Shown here in pieces: positions 1 through 5,940 of a stretch of DNA of 11,451 nucleotides (positions are counted from its first letter, which is position 1; every line of letters starts with the position of its first letter). Source of the DNA: Nitrospirales bacterium. GTDB lineage: Bacteria; Nitrospirota; Nitrospiria; Nitrospirales; UBA8639. The notes under the pieces are model-generated. The model was not told the DNA's origin. It made no database searches and saw only the letters and a list, made by a program, of their open reading frames with translations. The position numbers and the translations under genes are program-made. The stretch is from NCBI GenBank assembly GCA_013817135.1, contig JACDDF010000027.1:1-11451 (forward strand), written 5' to 3'.

Positions 1-330
1 ATTGCAAGACCGCTTCTTGAGCCGTCGGGTCTGGATCACGGAGTGCCAGGGTTAATGACTCAAGGGCCGCACGTTGGGTAGATATTCAATTGGCTCGTCC
101 TCCTAAATGGAGGGCAGCATCCAAGCGAATGCCCGGATCTTAATGAAGGAGAAGATTGGACATGGGTCCTTCGACGATATGTTGACCTGTTTTAATCGAC
201 ATGCTGCATCTTCTTTCAGAAGGGAACGCTCCTTTCAGGCAACTCATATTCGGGAACTTCATTCATTAGTCTAGCCCATTTTCACACGCCGCATTTTTTA
301 TCCGAGATACACTTGAATTCAATGCGCCAT
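1..330. other. Region without a convincing gene
   Basis: Stops are frequent in the frames I translated and no family motif is recognisable. The longest plus-strand candidate is a 55-codon frame at 107-274 starting with ATG; it has no Shine-Dalgarno sequence and no recognisable motif, so it is not called. A good Shine-Dalgarno at about 145-150 (AAGGAG) leads only to a 7-codon frame from the ATG at 160. The stretch lies downstream of the minus-strand STAS gene that ends at 331. It may be eroded island DNA like the rest of the left part, but that is inference. Confidence 0.4.
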
Positions 331-720
331 TTATGACGTCGGTCGCTGTGGCAGAGCTGAAGATTCCATCTGACGTTGCTCGAAGGCCACCACGTCATCA
401 ACCGAATCATAGATGGGGACGATCTTCGGAAAATTGACAAATGCTAACATTTCACGGACTGCCGGCTTTGGATTGACCATACTGAGTCGGATTTGCTTCC
501 GACTGAGGTGATGATAGGTGAGAAATAATTTGCCTAAGGCACGACTATTCAGTGTGGTCAGGGTTCCCATATTCAGAATGATGTGTTTGCCCTGTATTTC
601 TTGCACTTGTAAGACAGCCGCCTCTAATGCAGGTTCGGCAGACCCATCAAAGGATGTCCCGAATGTAATAACATGCATATCGTCAATGGAAGTCGGTTGG
701 GTATGCATCATAGACATCAT
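331..720 (-). CDS. STAS-domain protein (anti-sigma factor antagonist-like)
   Basis: A single-domain protein of 129 residues that fits the STAS fold of SpoIIAA/RsbV-type anti-anti-sigma factors. In that family a conserved serine is phosphorylated by an HPK-like anti-sigma kinase, and the unphosphorylated form binds the anti-sigma factor. Here the phosphosite loop reads N58-S59-R-A-L-G, so the serine is kept but the usual preceding Asp is Asn. After it comes the helix LGKLFLTYHHL and then a VNPKP turn that is almost identical to the neighbouring STAS protein (INPKP). The gene sits 71 nt downstream of that neighbour on the same strand, so the two are probably an operon and recent paralogues. No strong Shine-Dalgarno precedes the ATG at 720, and Met residues 2, 4 and 5 are alternative starts. 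No anti-sigma kinase is visible nearby, so the partner is unknown. Confidence 0.82.
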   Translation of the reverse strand: MMSMMHTQPTSIDDMHVITFGTSFDGSAEPALEAAVLQVQEIQGKHIILNMGTLTTLNSRALGKLFLTYHHLSRKQIRLSMVNPKPAVREMLAFVNFPKIVPIYDSVDDVVAFEQRQMESSALPQRPTS

Positions 721-791
721 CGTTCGTTGATTTCCATTTCGGTTTTGCTATTAGGCAACTTAAGAAAAATTTAATTCTCGTTCTCAGGGGA

Positions 792-1124
792 TCAGGCAAC
801 CGATCGGACTTCAGGATTTTCCTGCATAATCGGAATAATGGTGGCTAAACCCGCCAGATCCAAAAGTGCCTCAACAGAGGGCTTTGGATTGATCACCGTC
901 AGGGCAATATCTTTCCTTCGAAGCGAATGATAAAGCAACAACAATCTTCCGATGCCTGCACTATCCATTGACGATACTCGTGAAAAATCCATTACGACGT
1001 GATGGCAAGGTCGTCCTTCTCCCGCCGCCAACGCCGTTTCCACTGGGACACGTCCAAATTTATCGAACCGTCCAGAAAGCATTAATATTCTCGTTTCGTT
1101 CTCCCACCGTGCTCGTACCAACAT
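792..1124 (-). CDS. STAS-domain protein (anti-sigma factor antagonist-like)
   Basis: A 110-residue single STAS domain. An N-terminal beta segment (RILMLSGRFDKFG) and a central strand (HHVVMDFSRV) lead into the canonical phosphosite loop S-M-D54-S55-A-G-I-G, followed by the helix RLLLLYHSLRRK and an INPKP turn. The D-S-x-G-I/L-G motif matches active SpoIIAA/RsbV-type antagonists, so Ser55 is the predicted phosphorylation site. The start is well supported: AAGGAGG at 1134-1140 lies 9 nt before the ATG. It is the upstream member of a probable two-gene unit with the STAS gene at 331-720. Its role is presumably partner switching in a stress or envelope response, or control of a phosphatase or cyclase. 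That is inference from the family; no kinase or sigma factor is in the window. Confidence 0.88.
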   Translation of the reverse strand: MLVRARWENETRILMLSGRFDKFGRVPVETALAAGEGRPCHHVVMDFSRVSSMDSAGIGRLLLLYHSLRRKDIALTVINPKPSVEALLDLAGLATIIPIMQENPEVRSVA

Positions 1125-1140
1125 GCACCTGTTCCTCCTT

Positions 1141-1512
1141 TATCGTCCGGCACATAATATGACTTGGAATAGCCACTGCTACACTATCCTTCAGACCCCA
1201 TATATCAGCAACAGATGTGCCATGCTCCCCTTTTGAAATATTTCGACCTCCACTTTTTTTATATCAAAAATTCCCTCAAAAAACATGTGTGTATAAAACA
1301 GAGAATGGCACAAGGCTCTCGACCTCATACAAACGGCCAAGCAGACCTTACCCAATGGGTAAAAATGTTCTATGGAAATTTTAACGGCCAGTGCAGTTCA
1401 CTGATCCCCCACACACGACTACACAGTGGGGAAAAGGGGGGAGAACAACACAGGAAAGAAAGGTGATGCCGGGACCAGGGGCATTCCGGAATGAGATGAT
1501 AAGCCTGGGGGA
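1141..1512. other. Non-coding stretch with possible insertion-sequence end
   Basis: No convincing gene is visible upstream of the STAS operon. Around 1375-1440 the sequence (AATTTTAACGGCCAGTG, then runs such as GATCCCCCAC and AGTGGGG) has the feel of the ends of IS21-type elements, where GGCCA and GGGGAAA motifs recur. This is a resemblance from memory only. It lies next to the transposase-like fragment at 1513-1566, which makes an IS remnant more plausible. Confidence 0.25.
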
Positions 1513-1566
1513 TACCTGCTTGACCGCTTCTTCTTTGAACTCATCCGCCAATAGATTCTTGGTCAT
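1513..1566 (-). pseudogene. Fragment resembling IS3-family transposase OrfA N-terminus
   Basis: Reading the minus strand from the ATG at 1566 gives MTKNLLADEFKEEAVKQV. The core D-E-F-K-x-E-A-V-K-Q-V is the hallmark first helix of the helix-turn-helix in IS3-type OrfA proteins. The match stops abruptly after about 18 residues: the next codons carry no OrfA-like second helix in any frame I tried. It would therefore be a truncated leftover, not a working transposase. The fragment is short enough that chance cannot be excluded. The surrounding gene-poor DNA with an integrase relic favours a mobile-element origin. Confidence 0.35.
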
Positions 1567-1712
1567 GACGTTCCATCCCATGCTTTAATTCAAAGTATAG
1601 GAGTGTCTACCGATTTGGAGGAAGATCAAACACATCTCCTTCCTTAATCCTTAAGACCCATTAAACTCAAAAGCCCCCCCCACAAGGAGTCGGACGCTAT
1701 CATATAAACCAA

Positions 1713-1923
1713 TCATACGGTCCTCCCAATGATCCTAGATGTCGTGCTCGTCAAAAAGCCAGATTCCCTCAGCGAATGAGATACGGTCTCTATCCGTTCA
1801 GATACTTCGGCTTTCATGGTCAGATCGAAACTTCGCTTCCTCCACCTTTACTGTTTCTTTCAATAAATCAATAAGTTGGTAGTAGAGCGGCCGGTCGGTC
1901 TGATGCGCCAGCTTATATGGCAT
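1713..1923 (-). pseudogene. Small hypothetical gene, probably frameshifted
   Basis: A strong Shine-Dalgarno (GGAGGAG, 1932-1938) lies 8 nt before an ATG at 1923. The frame encodes 41 residues beginning MPYKLAHQTDRPLYYQ and ends at a TGA at 1798-1800. Around 1827-1832 the same strand shifts to a second open frame that contains MKAEVSERIETVSHSL and ends at a TGA at 1713-1715. Joining the frames by removing one T of the TTT near codon 32 would give a protein of about 69 residues rich in charged helical segments. I recognise no family. Either the gene is a 41-residue product (1798-1923), or it is a broken small gene; a sequencing error is also possible. Confidence 0.38.
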
Positions 1924-1988
1924 TAAGGTTGCTCCTCCATGAACCAAGAGGAGAAACAGGACAAAAGTGAAACAGGGAGGACAGCATC

Positions 1989-2069
1989 ATGGACTGGACA
2001 ACATTATGGATGATCGAAACGGTGATAGCTTTTTTGGGAGTCTTCTCCCTTCACTGGTTCCAGAGTTAG
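1989..2069 (+). CDS. Candidate 26-residue membrane microprotein
   Basis: The ATG at 1989 is preceded by GGGAGG (1975-1980) with an ideal 8-nt spacing. The product, MDWTTLWMIETVIAFLGVFS plus LHWFQS, is almost entirely one hydrophobic segment (about residues 6-22) flanked by tryptophans, as in single-pass inner-membrane small proteins. A longer overlapping frame (GTG at 1967, 60 codons) is low in hydrophobic structure and has poorer start signals, so I prefer this one. It lies divergent to the minus-strand small gene at 1713-1923 and 69 nt before the CxxC protein, which could be co-transcribed. Function is unknown. Short length keeps confidence moderate. Confidence 0.42.
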   Translation: MDWTTLWMIETVIAFLGVFSLHWFQS

Positions 2070-2138
2070 CAAAACCACACGTCTCAACGGAGAAGGGTAA
2101 GCAACAAAACCAATTTATTGAGAAGGGATTTGTACGCG

Positions 2139-2339
2139 ATGGTCTCTAACACACTCTCCTGGTGTCCCATAGAATCGGTCAATTGGGGGAAGCTCTCCCC
2201 CAACCTATCCTTTTCGATTCAATGGCCAGGATATCTCTACTGCATGTGGTGTGCACATTACATTCGATTGGTATCGGTCTCAAAAGAAGGAGCCAAGTGT
2301 TCCGACTGTCGCCGTGACTTGGCCGTGGCCATTAGTTAA
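2139..2339 (+). CDS. Small CxxC/CxxC zinc-ribbon-like protein
   Basis: A 66-residue frame with two CxxC knuckles near the C-terminus: C-M-W-C and, about 15 residues later, C-S-D-C, followed by a basic RRD. The spacing fits a small treble-clef or zinc-ribbon fold that would bind one zinc ion. The ATG at 2139 is preceded by AAGGG at 2123-2127, a loose spacing of 11 nt; a TTG at 2130 is an alternative start. Downstream, an imperfect hairpin at 2340-2365 (CTAG and AAACT arms) followed by a T-rich run at 2378-2383 could end the transcript. No specific family is recognised. The gene may follow the microprotein at 1989-2069 in one transcript. Confidence 0.45.
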   Translation: MVSNTLSWCPIESVNWGKLSPNLSFSIQWPGYLYCMWCAHYIRLVSVSKEGAKCSDCRRDLAVAIS

Positions 2340-2491
2340 CTAGGGAAACTTCAAAGTAGTTTCTAGCACTTCAACAGTTTTTTCTTAGTAGGAAAAAAAT
2401 CAGGAATATAGAAACATCTAATTGAGGAGAATTCAGTCAAATGGCTTCTTGATAGGGAAAAACCCGGTGAGCTGCACATTGATGGGAGAAA

Positions 2492-2695
2492 ATGAAAAAC
2501 CACACAACGAAAGCACACCAGGAAAGTAATACGAGAATGATACAATTCAAAGGGTTACGACTCAATGAGAAACACCACTCTGTCATGCTCAAACCCTTAC
2601 ACAAACCTCCTTCACTCCCTGAAGATATTTGGCTTCGGTGGCAATCACCTCTTGAACAGTTGTGGAGCTTTCCACCAGGATTAATTACAGACTAA
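2492..2695 (+). CDS. Hypothetical protein, low support
   Basis: A 67-codon open frame starting with ATG, with GGGAG only 4 nt upstream, which is tight. The product is basic in its first half (several His and Lys) and ends in a Trp/Pro-rich stretch (LPEDIWLRWQSPLEQLW) that looks more protein-like than random. No domain is recognised and no neighbour clarifies a role. It may be a real small accessory gene or a chance frame in eroded island DNA. Confidence 0.28.
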   Translation: MKNHTTKAHQESNTRMIQFKGLRLNEKHHSVMLKPLHKPPSLPEDIWLRWQSPLEQLWSFPPGLITD

Positions 2696-2848
2696 TACCA
2701 GGACTTCCAGCGAGTTAAGATAGGCGGAAGGCGACATATTCCCTGAAACACAATGGAAAGTTTGATGACCGTTGATCCTACAACCCGGGATTAGTGGATC
2801 ATGGAACAGACGAATATCCTGATGCCCGAACGATGAAGCAAAGGCCAT

Positions 2849-3193
2849 CTAACAGTAGATTTCCTGTCGGATTGCCTCGTGCTCAGAGGCATAGACCGGA
2901 ACGCAGTCGGGAAGGTGACTGCCTTCCAGGGCAGCTTGGACATTAGGAGAAGGCCCCACAATACTTAGCCCAATGTGTTGCGGTTGTAGTTTATGGTACC
3001 AAAGATACAAGAGCCCGAGACCCACCGAATCAATTCCGGTGATGCCCATGAAGTCCAGAATGAGGTGCTGACACCTCATGTCCTTGGAGCCGAGGATCAG
3101 GTCCCCGATACCGATGGTTGATTGTCGATCAAACCGTCCCGTGAAGATGATGACGGTGGATTGGTTATTCAGTTTTTCGCGGACTTGGAGCAT
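2849..3193 (-). CDS. STAS-domain protein (anti-sigma factor antagonist-like)
   Basis: Third single-domain STAS protein of the window, 114 residues. Strand QSTVIIFTGRFDRQS, strand CQHLILDFMG and the loop I-D55-S56-V-G-L-G form the classic SpoIIAA/RsbV phosphosite, with Ser56 the predicted phosphorylated residue. The following helix (LLYLWYHKL) and the VGPSP turn correspond to LLLLYHSL and INPKP of the STAS protein at 792-1124, so the three are paralogous, this one being the most diverged. Its ATG at 3193 has AGAGGT about 7 nt upstream. It stands alone, with no kinase, phosphatase or sigma gene beside it, and lies between small accessory frames and the integrase relic. Confidence 0.85.
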   Translation of the reverse strand: MLQVREKLNNQSTVIIFTGRFDRQSTIGIGDLILGSKDMRCQHLILDFMGITGIDSVGLGLLYLWYHKLQPQHIGLSIVGPSPNVQAALEGSHLPDCVPVYASEHEAIRQEIYC

Positions 3194-3379
3194 GGAATCT
3201 ACCTCTTAATTTGTAAAGAATTAAAATGGGACGTTTAATACATGGAGCTATATTCAATCTTTTCCGGGTAGGCCGAACAATTACTCGTTAAGACTAGAGG
3301 TATGTATCGGTGGTCCTAATGAGCAACCTACCCAAAAAGGAGAGTGGTCTCGTTGAACGAAAGAAAGGAGGGATAATTC

Positions 3380-3631
3380 GTGGAGTTTCCCATCGCGATA
3401 ATGAGAAGGTACGGCAGTTAGCGACGGGGGGGAAAGGAAAGCCAAGCTCAAGAGTTAAAAAACTCTCATACCCAACAAGACTCTGAGTAAGCAGGCCAAG
3501 ATTAAAACTGGTTTGATGCATTTGATGATGAAGAATATTGGCAGCGAGCGGATCAAGAATCCGATGATTTTTCAAGCCTGAACCACCGCATATGTGTCGG
3601 ATGCCAAGCTTCAATGCCAAAGGATTTATAA
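3380..3631 (+). pseudogene. Possible relic reading frame with CxxC end
   Basis: A strong Shine-Dalgarno (AAGGAGG, 3365-3371) precedes a GTG at 3380. The frame then runs to 3631 but is interrupted by TAG at 3419, TAA at 3488 and TAA at 3503. Its last part reads WFDAFDDEEYWQRADQ and further on CVGCQASMPKDL, which has protein-like composition and a CxxC pair. No family is recognised. The minus strand is open across most of the same interval, but I see no motif in that translation either. Reported only as a weak candidate for a decayed gene next to the integrase relic. Confidence 0.2.
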
Positions 3632-3639
3632 AATAAAAT

Positions 3640-4160
3640 TCACCATTACGCGCATTAGAGAGAGGTATTAAGTCTTACGTGTGATCAGATCGATTTAAAG
3701 GGAGGGTTCATTAGACTGTAGGCCGAAGATACCAAGACTCGTGAAGGTCGCACAATTTCCTTGAATTTTCCGATGGGGCTGTTGGACCTCTTTAAAAATC
3801 TGTTCAAGGTCCCTTCTCTCGATAGCTCTCAGGTATTCCTATGGAATGAGAATCCTATTCGATGCATGCGGGAAGTCTTTAAGTCCGCATGACGGGAAGC
3901 TGGCCTTAAAGGTATTCGGTTTCACGACTGACTTCTGACCTACAGCCATCACCGATATGGGACAGGCAGATATTGACCATTTGACCATCATGCGCATTTC
4001 CGTGGATAAAACGATGGCCTGTTTTACCTGGTACAATTGCTTCCGAGAGCCTGATCGTCGGGACGCTGCTCACCTATCTAACTCCTATTTAACACTAGGC
4101 CTTAAAACGCCTTCGCAGACTCTTCCAGGCCGAGGGGAAAAACTCGCTTCAAGCTATTGA
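3640..4160 (+). pseudogene. Decayed tyrosine recombinase (phage-type integrase)
   Basis: Catalytic-domain remains of a tyrosine recombinase are readable in pieces. From about 3665 the frame gives VLSLTCDQIDLKGGFIRL, a stop at 3719, then AEDTKTREGRTISLN and later VFLWNENPIRCMREVFKSA, a second stop at 3890, then REAGLKGIRFHD and a stop at 3929. After a frameshift between 3929 and 3957 the end reads MGQADIDHLTIMRISVDK and then TMACFTWYNCFREPDRR, closing at 4160. Intact relatives read WDQ-DL near the start, RFHDLRHT in box II, and GHKTM followed by RYN around the tyrosine. Here box II is destroyed after H-D and the GH before KTM is VD; the nucleophilic Tyr survives. The first half of the gene is unrecognisable. 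The relic ends 6 nt from the 3' end of tRNA-Leu, the usual place for an integrase next to its attachment site. It is certainly inactive. Confidence 0.85.
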
Positions 4161-4166
4161 TTTGAT

Positions 4167-4255
4167 TGGTGCCGGAGACCGGGGTCGAACCGGTACGAGC
4201 TGGTAAGCCCGAGGGATTTTAAGTCCCTTGCGTCTGCCTATTCCGCCACTCCGGC
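4167..4255 (-). tRNA. tRNA-Leu (anticodon UAA)
   Basis: Read on the minus strand, the gene begins GCCGGAG and ends CTCCGGC, giving a perfect 7-bp acceptor stem, then discriminator A and an encoded CCA (4167-4169). The anticodon stem AGGGA/TCCCT encloses the loop CTTAAAA, so the anticodon is TAA (leucine, UUA codons). A long variable arm of class II type and the T arm with GTTCGAC are present. Length is 89 nt with CCA. The 3' end adjoins the integrase relic, suggesting it served as an integration site. Confidence 0.97.
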
Positions 4256-4276
4256 ATCGCACAGATTGGCGACGAG

Positions 4277-4305
4277 ACTGTACCACTCCTTAAAAACCGG
4301 TGCAA
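4277..4305 (-). promoter_or_regulatory. Probable sigma-70 promoter of tRNA-Leu
   Basis: On the minus strand TTGCAC (4300-4305) and TACAGT (4277-4282) are separated by 17 nt, and transcription would begin about 15 nt before the tRNA 5' end. The -35 box matches the consensus at only three of six positions, the -10 box at four. Position and spacing are the main support. Confidence 0.45.
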
Positions 4306-4398
4306 GATTTTCAGACAGAAACATCGGTAGGAGACAACCTATGCATCCGCTAGTCTTTTTCCTTCTTTCCTTTTGTTGGGATGGCAGATGTACAGGAC

Positions 4399-4437
4399 AA
4401 AAAACAAGAGGATGCGAGTGCTTCGCATCCTCTTGTT
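4399..4437 (-). terminator. Intrinsic terminator of the Pal-like gene
   Basis: A perfect 15-bp inverted repeat (arms 4403-4417 and 4423-4437) with a 5-nt loop lies 35 nt past the stop of the Pal-like gene. In the minus-strand direction it is followed directly by a run of T (six counting the last two of the stem). This is a textbook Rho-independent terminator. It also shields the tRNA-Leu gene from read-through. Confidence 0.9.
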
Positions 4438-4472
4438 CGAAAACCGCTGAGGGTCCTAGGGGAGCCGAATCT

Positions 4473-5549
4473 TTAATTGACCCGAACAAGCATATGATTC
4501 CGCCGATTCTCCTGAAAACAATCTTCACTGTCGTTTTGACAAAATGGCCGCTCTTTGCCGTAGGAGACAATCTTAATCCGGTCCTGTTGCACACCCAGAT
4601 TCACTAAATATGCCCGTGCCGCATCGGCCCTTTTTTGCCCTAACACCAAATTATAATCCTGAGTCCCCCTTTGGTCGCAGTGCCCCTCAATCGTCAAGGC
4701 CTTTCCAGGATTCGCTTGTAACCATTGCGCCCCTTCTTCAAGAAACTTGGCGGCGTTGCTAGAAATATTCCAACTGTCAAAAGCAAAGTAAATGTCCTGC
4801 ACCTGACCATGGTGGATCCCCATGGAACCACTAAAATTTGACTCAAATATCGAGCCATTCGTATCGGTTTTCCCAATTCCCACTGAGGCCCGCCTTTGCT
4901 GGCCATGGCCAATGGCAATGCTCGAATCGGGATCGACATACTCAGGAGAAGGACCGCCATGTTCCTTCCTATAAGTTTCGGCCCAGTTTGCAGGATTCAC
5001 TCCTCCTTGTGAAGAGCCATCATTGGGAATCCCGGACTTTGACGGATCCCCATAAAATTCGCGGCTATTTTTGCCATTTCCCAAATAGGCATTTGCCCAA
5101 GCTTCTGGATCAGGATTTTGACTCGACGCCATTCCATTTTCAAATCCAGAAACAGGTCCATGATTGGGGCCAGATCCATCCACACTGGGGTATTGATGCC
5201 CATAGTTTGAGCCACCTTGACCAAAAGTTCGTTCCGCTCCCCGCATCCCTTCAGGATTCAAATTAGGATCTGACCCATTGACTATGTCTTGGGAATTCGA
5301 ACGATTCGAACGCTGAGAGGGCTTGACTCCATTGACCAATCCACCATTTCTTCCTCTTCCCTCAACTGATCCATTTGCCTGGCCCATAATCCTATTGGTG
5401 TCAACTGCATTCCCATCTTCACTTGAAGCCGTCCCATCCCCTTCCGAGTTGAGCCCAGTTCGGACCGAATGGCTACTACACCCTGAAGCCATAAGGACCC
5501 CCAGCGTGACAGCGACAATTAAGGTGCTACGTTTTGGACAAACCCACAT
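4473..5549 (-). CDS. Pal/OmpA-family outer-membrane lipoprotein with long linker
   Basis: A 358-residue lipoprotein. Residues 1-24 form a lipoprotein signal (basic PKR, hydrophobic stretch, LMASGC) with Cys24 as the lipidated residue; Ser at +2 predicts outer-membrane sorting. Residues 247-358 are an OmpA-like peptidoglycan-binding domain of Pal type: IYFAFDSW, IEGHCDQRGTQDYN (the binding Asp), LGQKRADAARAYL (the binding Arg) and SYGKERP, followed by the Cys pair and NRR typical of Pal. Pal anchors the outer membrane to peptidoglycan and works with TolB. Between them lies a linker of about 220 residues rich in Gly, Asn and Ser, which makes the protein about twice the usual Pal length. I chose the ATG at 5549 because AGGAGG (5555-5560) is 5 nt upstream; a TTG at 5567 would precede that site. 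No tol genes are adjacent, and a strong terminator follows. Confidence 0.9.
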   Translation of the reverse strand: MWVCPKRSTLIVAVTLGVLMASGCSSHSVRTGLNSEGDGTASSEDGNAVDTNRIMGQANGSVEGRGRNGGLVNGVKPSQRSNRSNSQDIVNGSDPNLNPEGMRGAERTFGQGGSNYGHQYPSVDGSGPNHGPVSGFENGMASSQNPDPEAWANAYLGNGKNSREFYGDPSKSGIPNDGSSQGGVNPANWAETYRKEHGGPSPEYVDPDSSIAIGHGQQRRASVGIGKTDTNGSIFESNFSGSMGIHHGQVQDIYFAFDSWNISSNAAKFLEEGAQWLQANPGKALTIEGHCDQRGTQDYNLVLGQKRADAARAYLVNLGVQQDRIKIVSYGKERPFCQNDSEDCFQENRRNHMLVRVN

Positions 5550-5858
5550 GAGATCCTCCTGGTGCAATGGTGACTATTCGTATCGTGAGACAAAGAGGAA
5601 GATTTCTCTTTCATCTCGAATACTGAATGGCCTCTGAAAAATGACCGACAAAATTATCTTTATTCTTCCGCGATGGACACGTGTAAATCCTTTTCGGTAG
5701 TTCTGGAGAAAAGTTAAGGCTGCCCCACAACATGCGGAAAAAGGTCCTATTGAACATCGTACCGGCAGGACCAGGTATCATTTTTCGACGTCAACAACAG
5801 GTATGAAATGGGAATAAACCTTCCGTCGCCGGTTCTCAAGGAGGAATAGAGGCATAAA
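5550..5858. other. Intergenic region upstream of the Pal-like gene
   Basis: About 310 nt without a supported gene. It must contain the promoter of the minus-strand Pal-like gene. On that strand a TTTACA box near 5680 is followed by AT-rich sequence (AATAAAGATAAT), but no clean -10 box at standard spacing can be chosen. Plus- and minus-strand frames across it show no recognisable protein. Confidence 0.4.
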
Positions 5859-5884
5859 TTCCCCGGTCCAGTTGAACCGGGGAA
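5859..5884 (-). terminator. Probable terminator hairpin of the epimerase gene
   Basis: A perfect 9-bp inverted repeat TTCCCCGGT/ACCGGGGAA with an 8-nt loop lies 56 nt past the stop of the epimerase gene. The GC-rich stem is strong, but the following sequence on the minus strand (TTTAT) is a short T run, so termination may be partial. Confidence 0.55.
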
Positions 5885-5940
5885 ATAGGAGGAGATCCTA
5901 AAAAATGACAGGGAAAAACGCCGGGATGAGAAATTCGGGG

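Noticed and set aside
1967..2149. 60-codon frame starting with GTG that overlaps the microprotein
   Set aside because: It has weaker start signals and a composition without structure; the overlapping frame at 1989 has the better ribosome site and a clear membrane segment.
2771..2799. Inverted repeat TGATCC/GGATCA around a central CCCGGG, downstream of the third STAS gene
   Set aside because: Arms of only 6 bp and a long loop, with no T run; likely chance.
3294..3620. 108-codon minus-strand open frame
   Set aside because: No recognisable motif, no clear ribosome site, and composition gives no support for a real protein.
4238..4607. Open frames on both strands over the tRNA-Leu gene and the terminator
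   Set aside because: They run through a certain tRNA gene, its promoter region and a 15-bp terminator hairpin, so they are chance frames.
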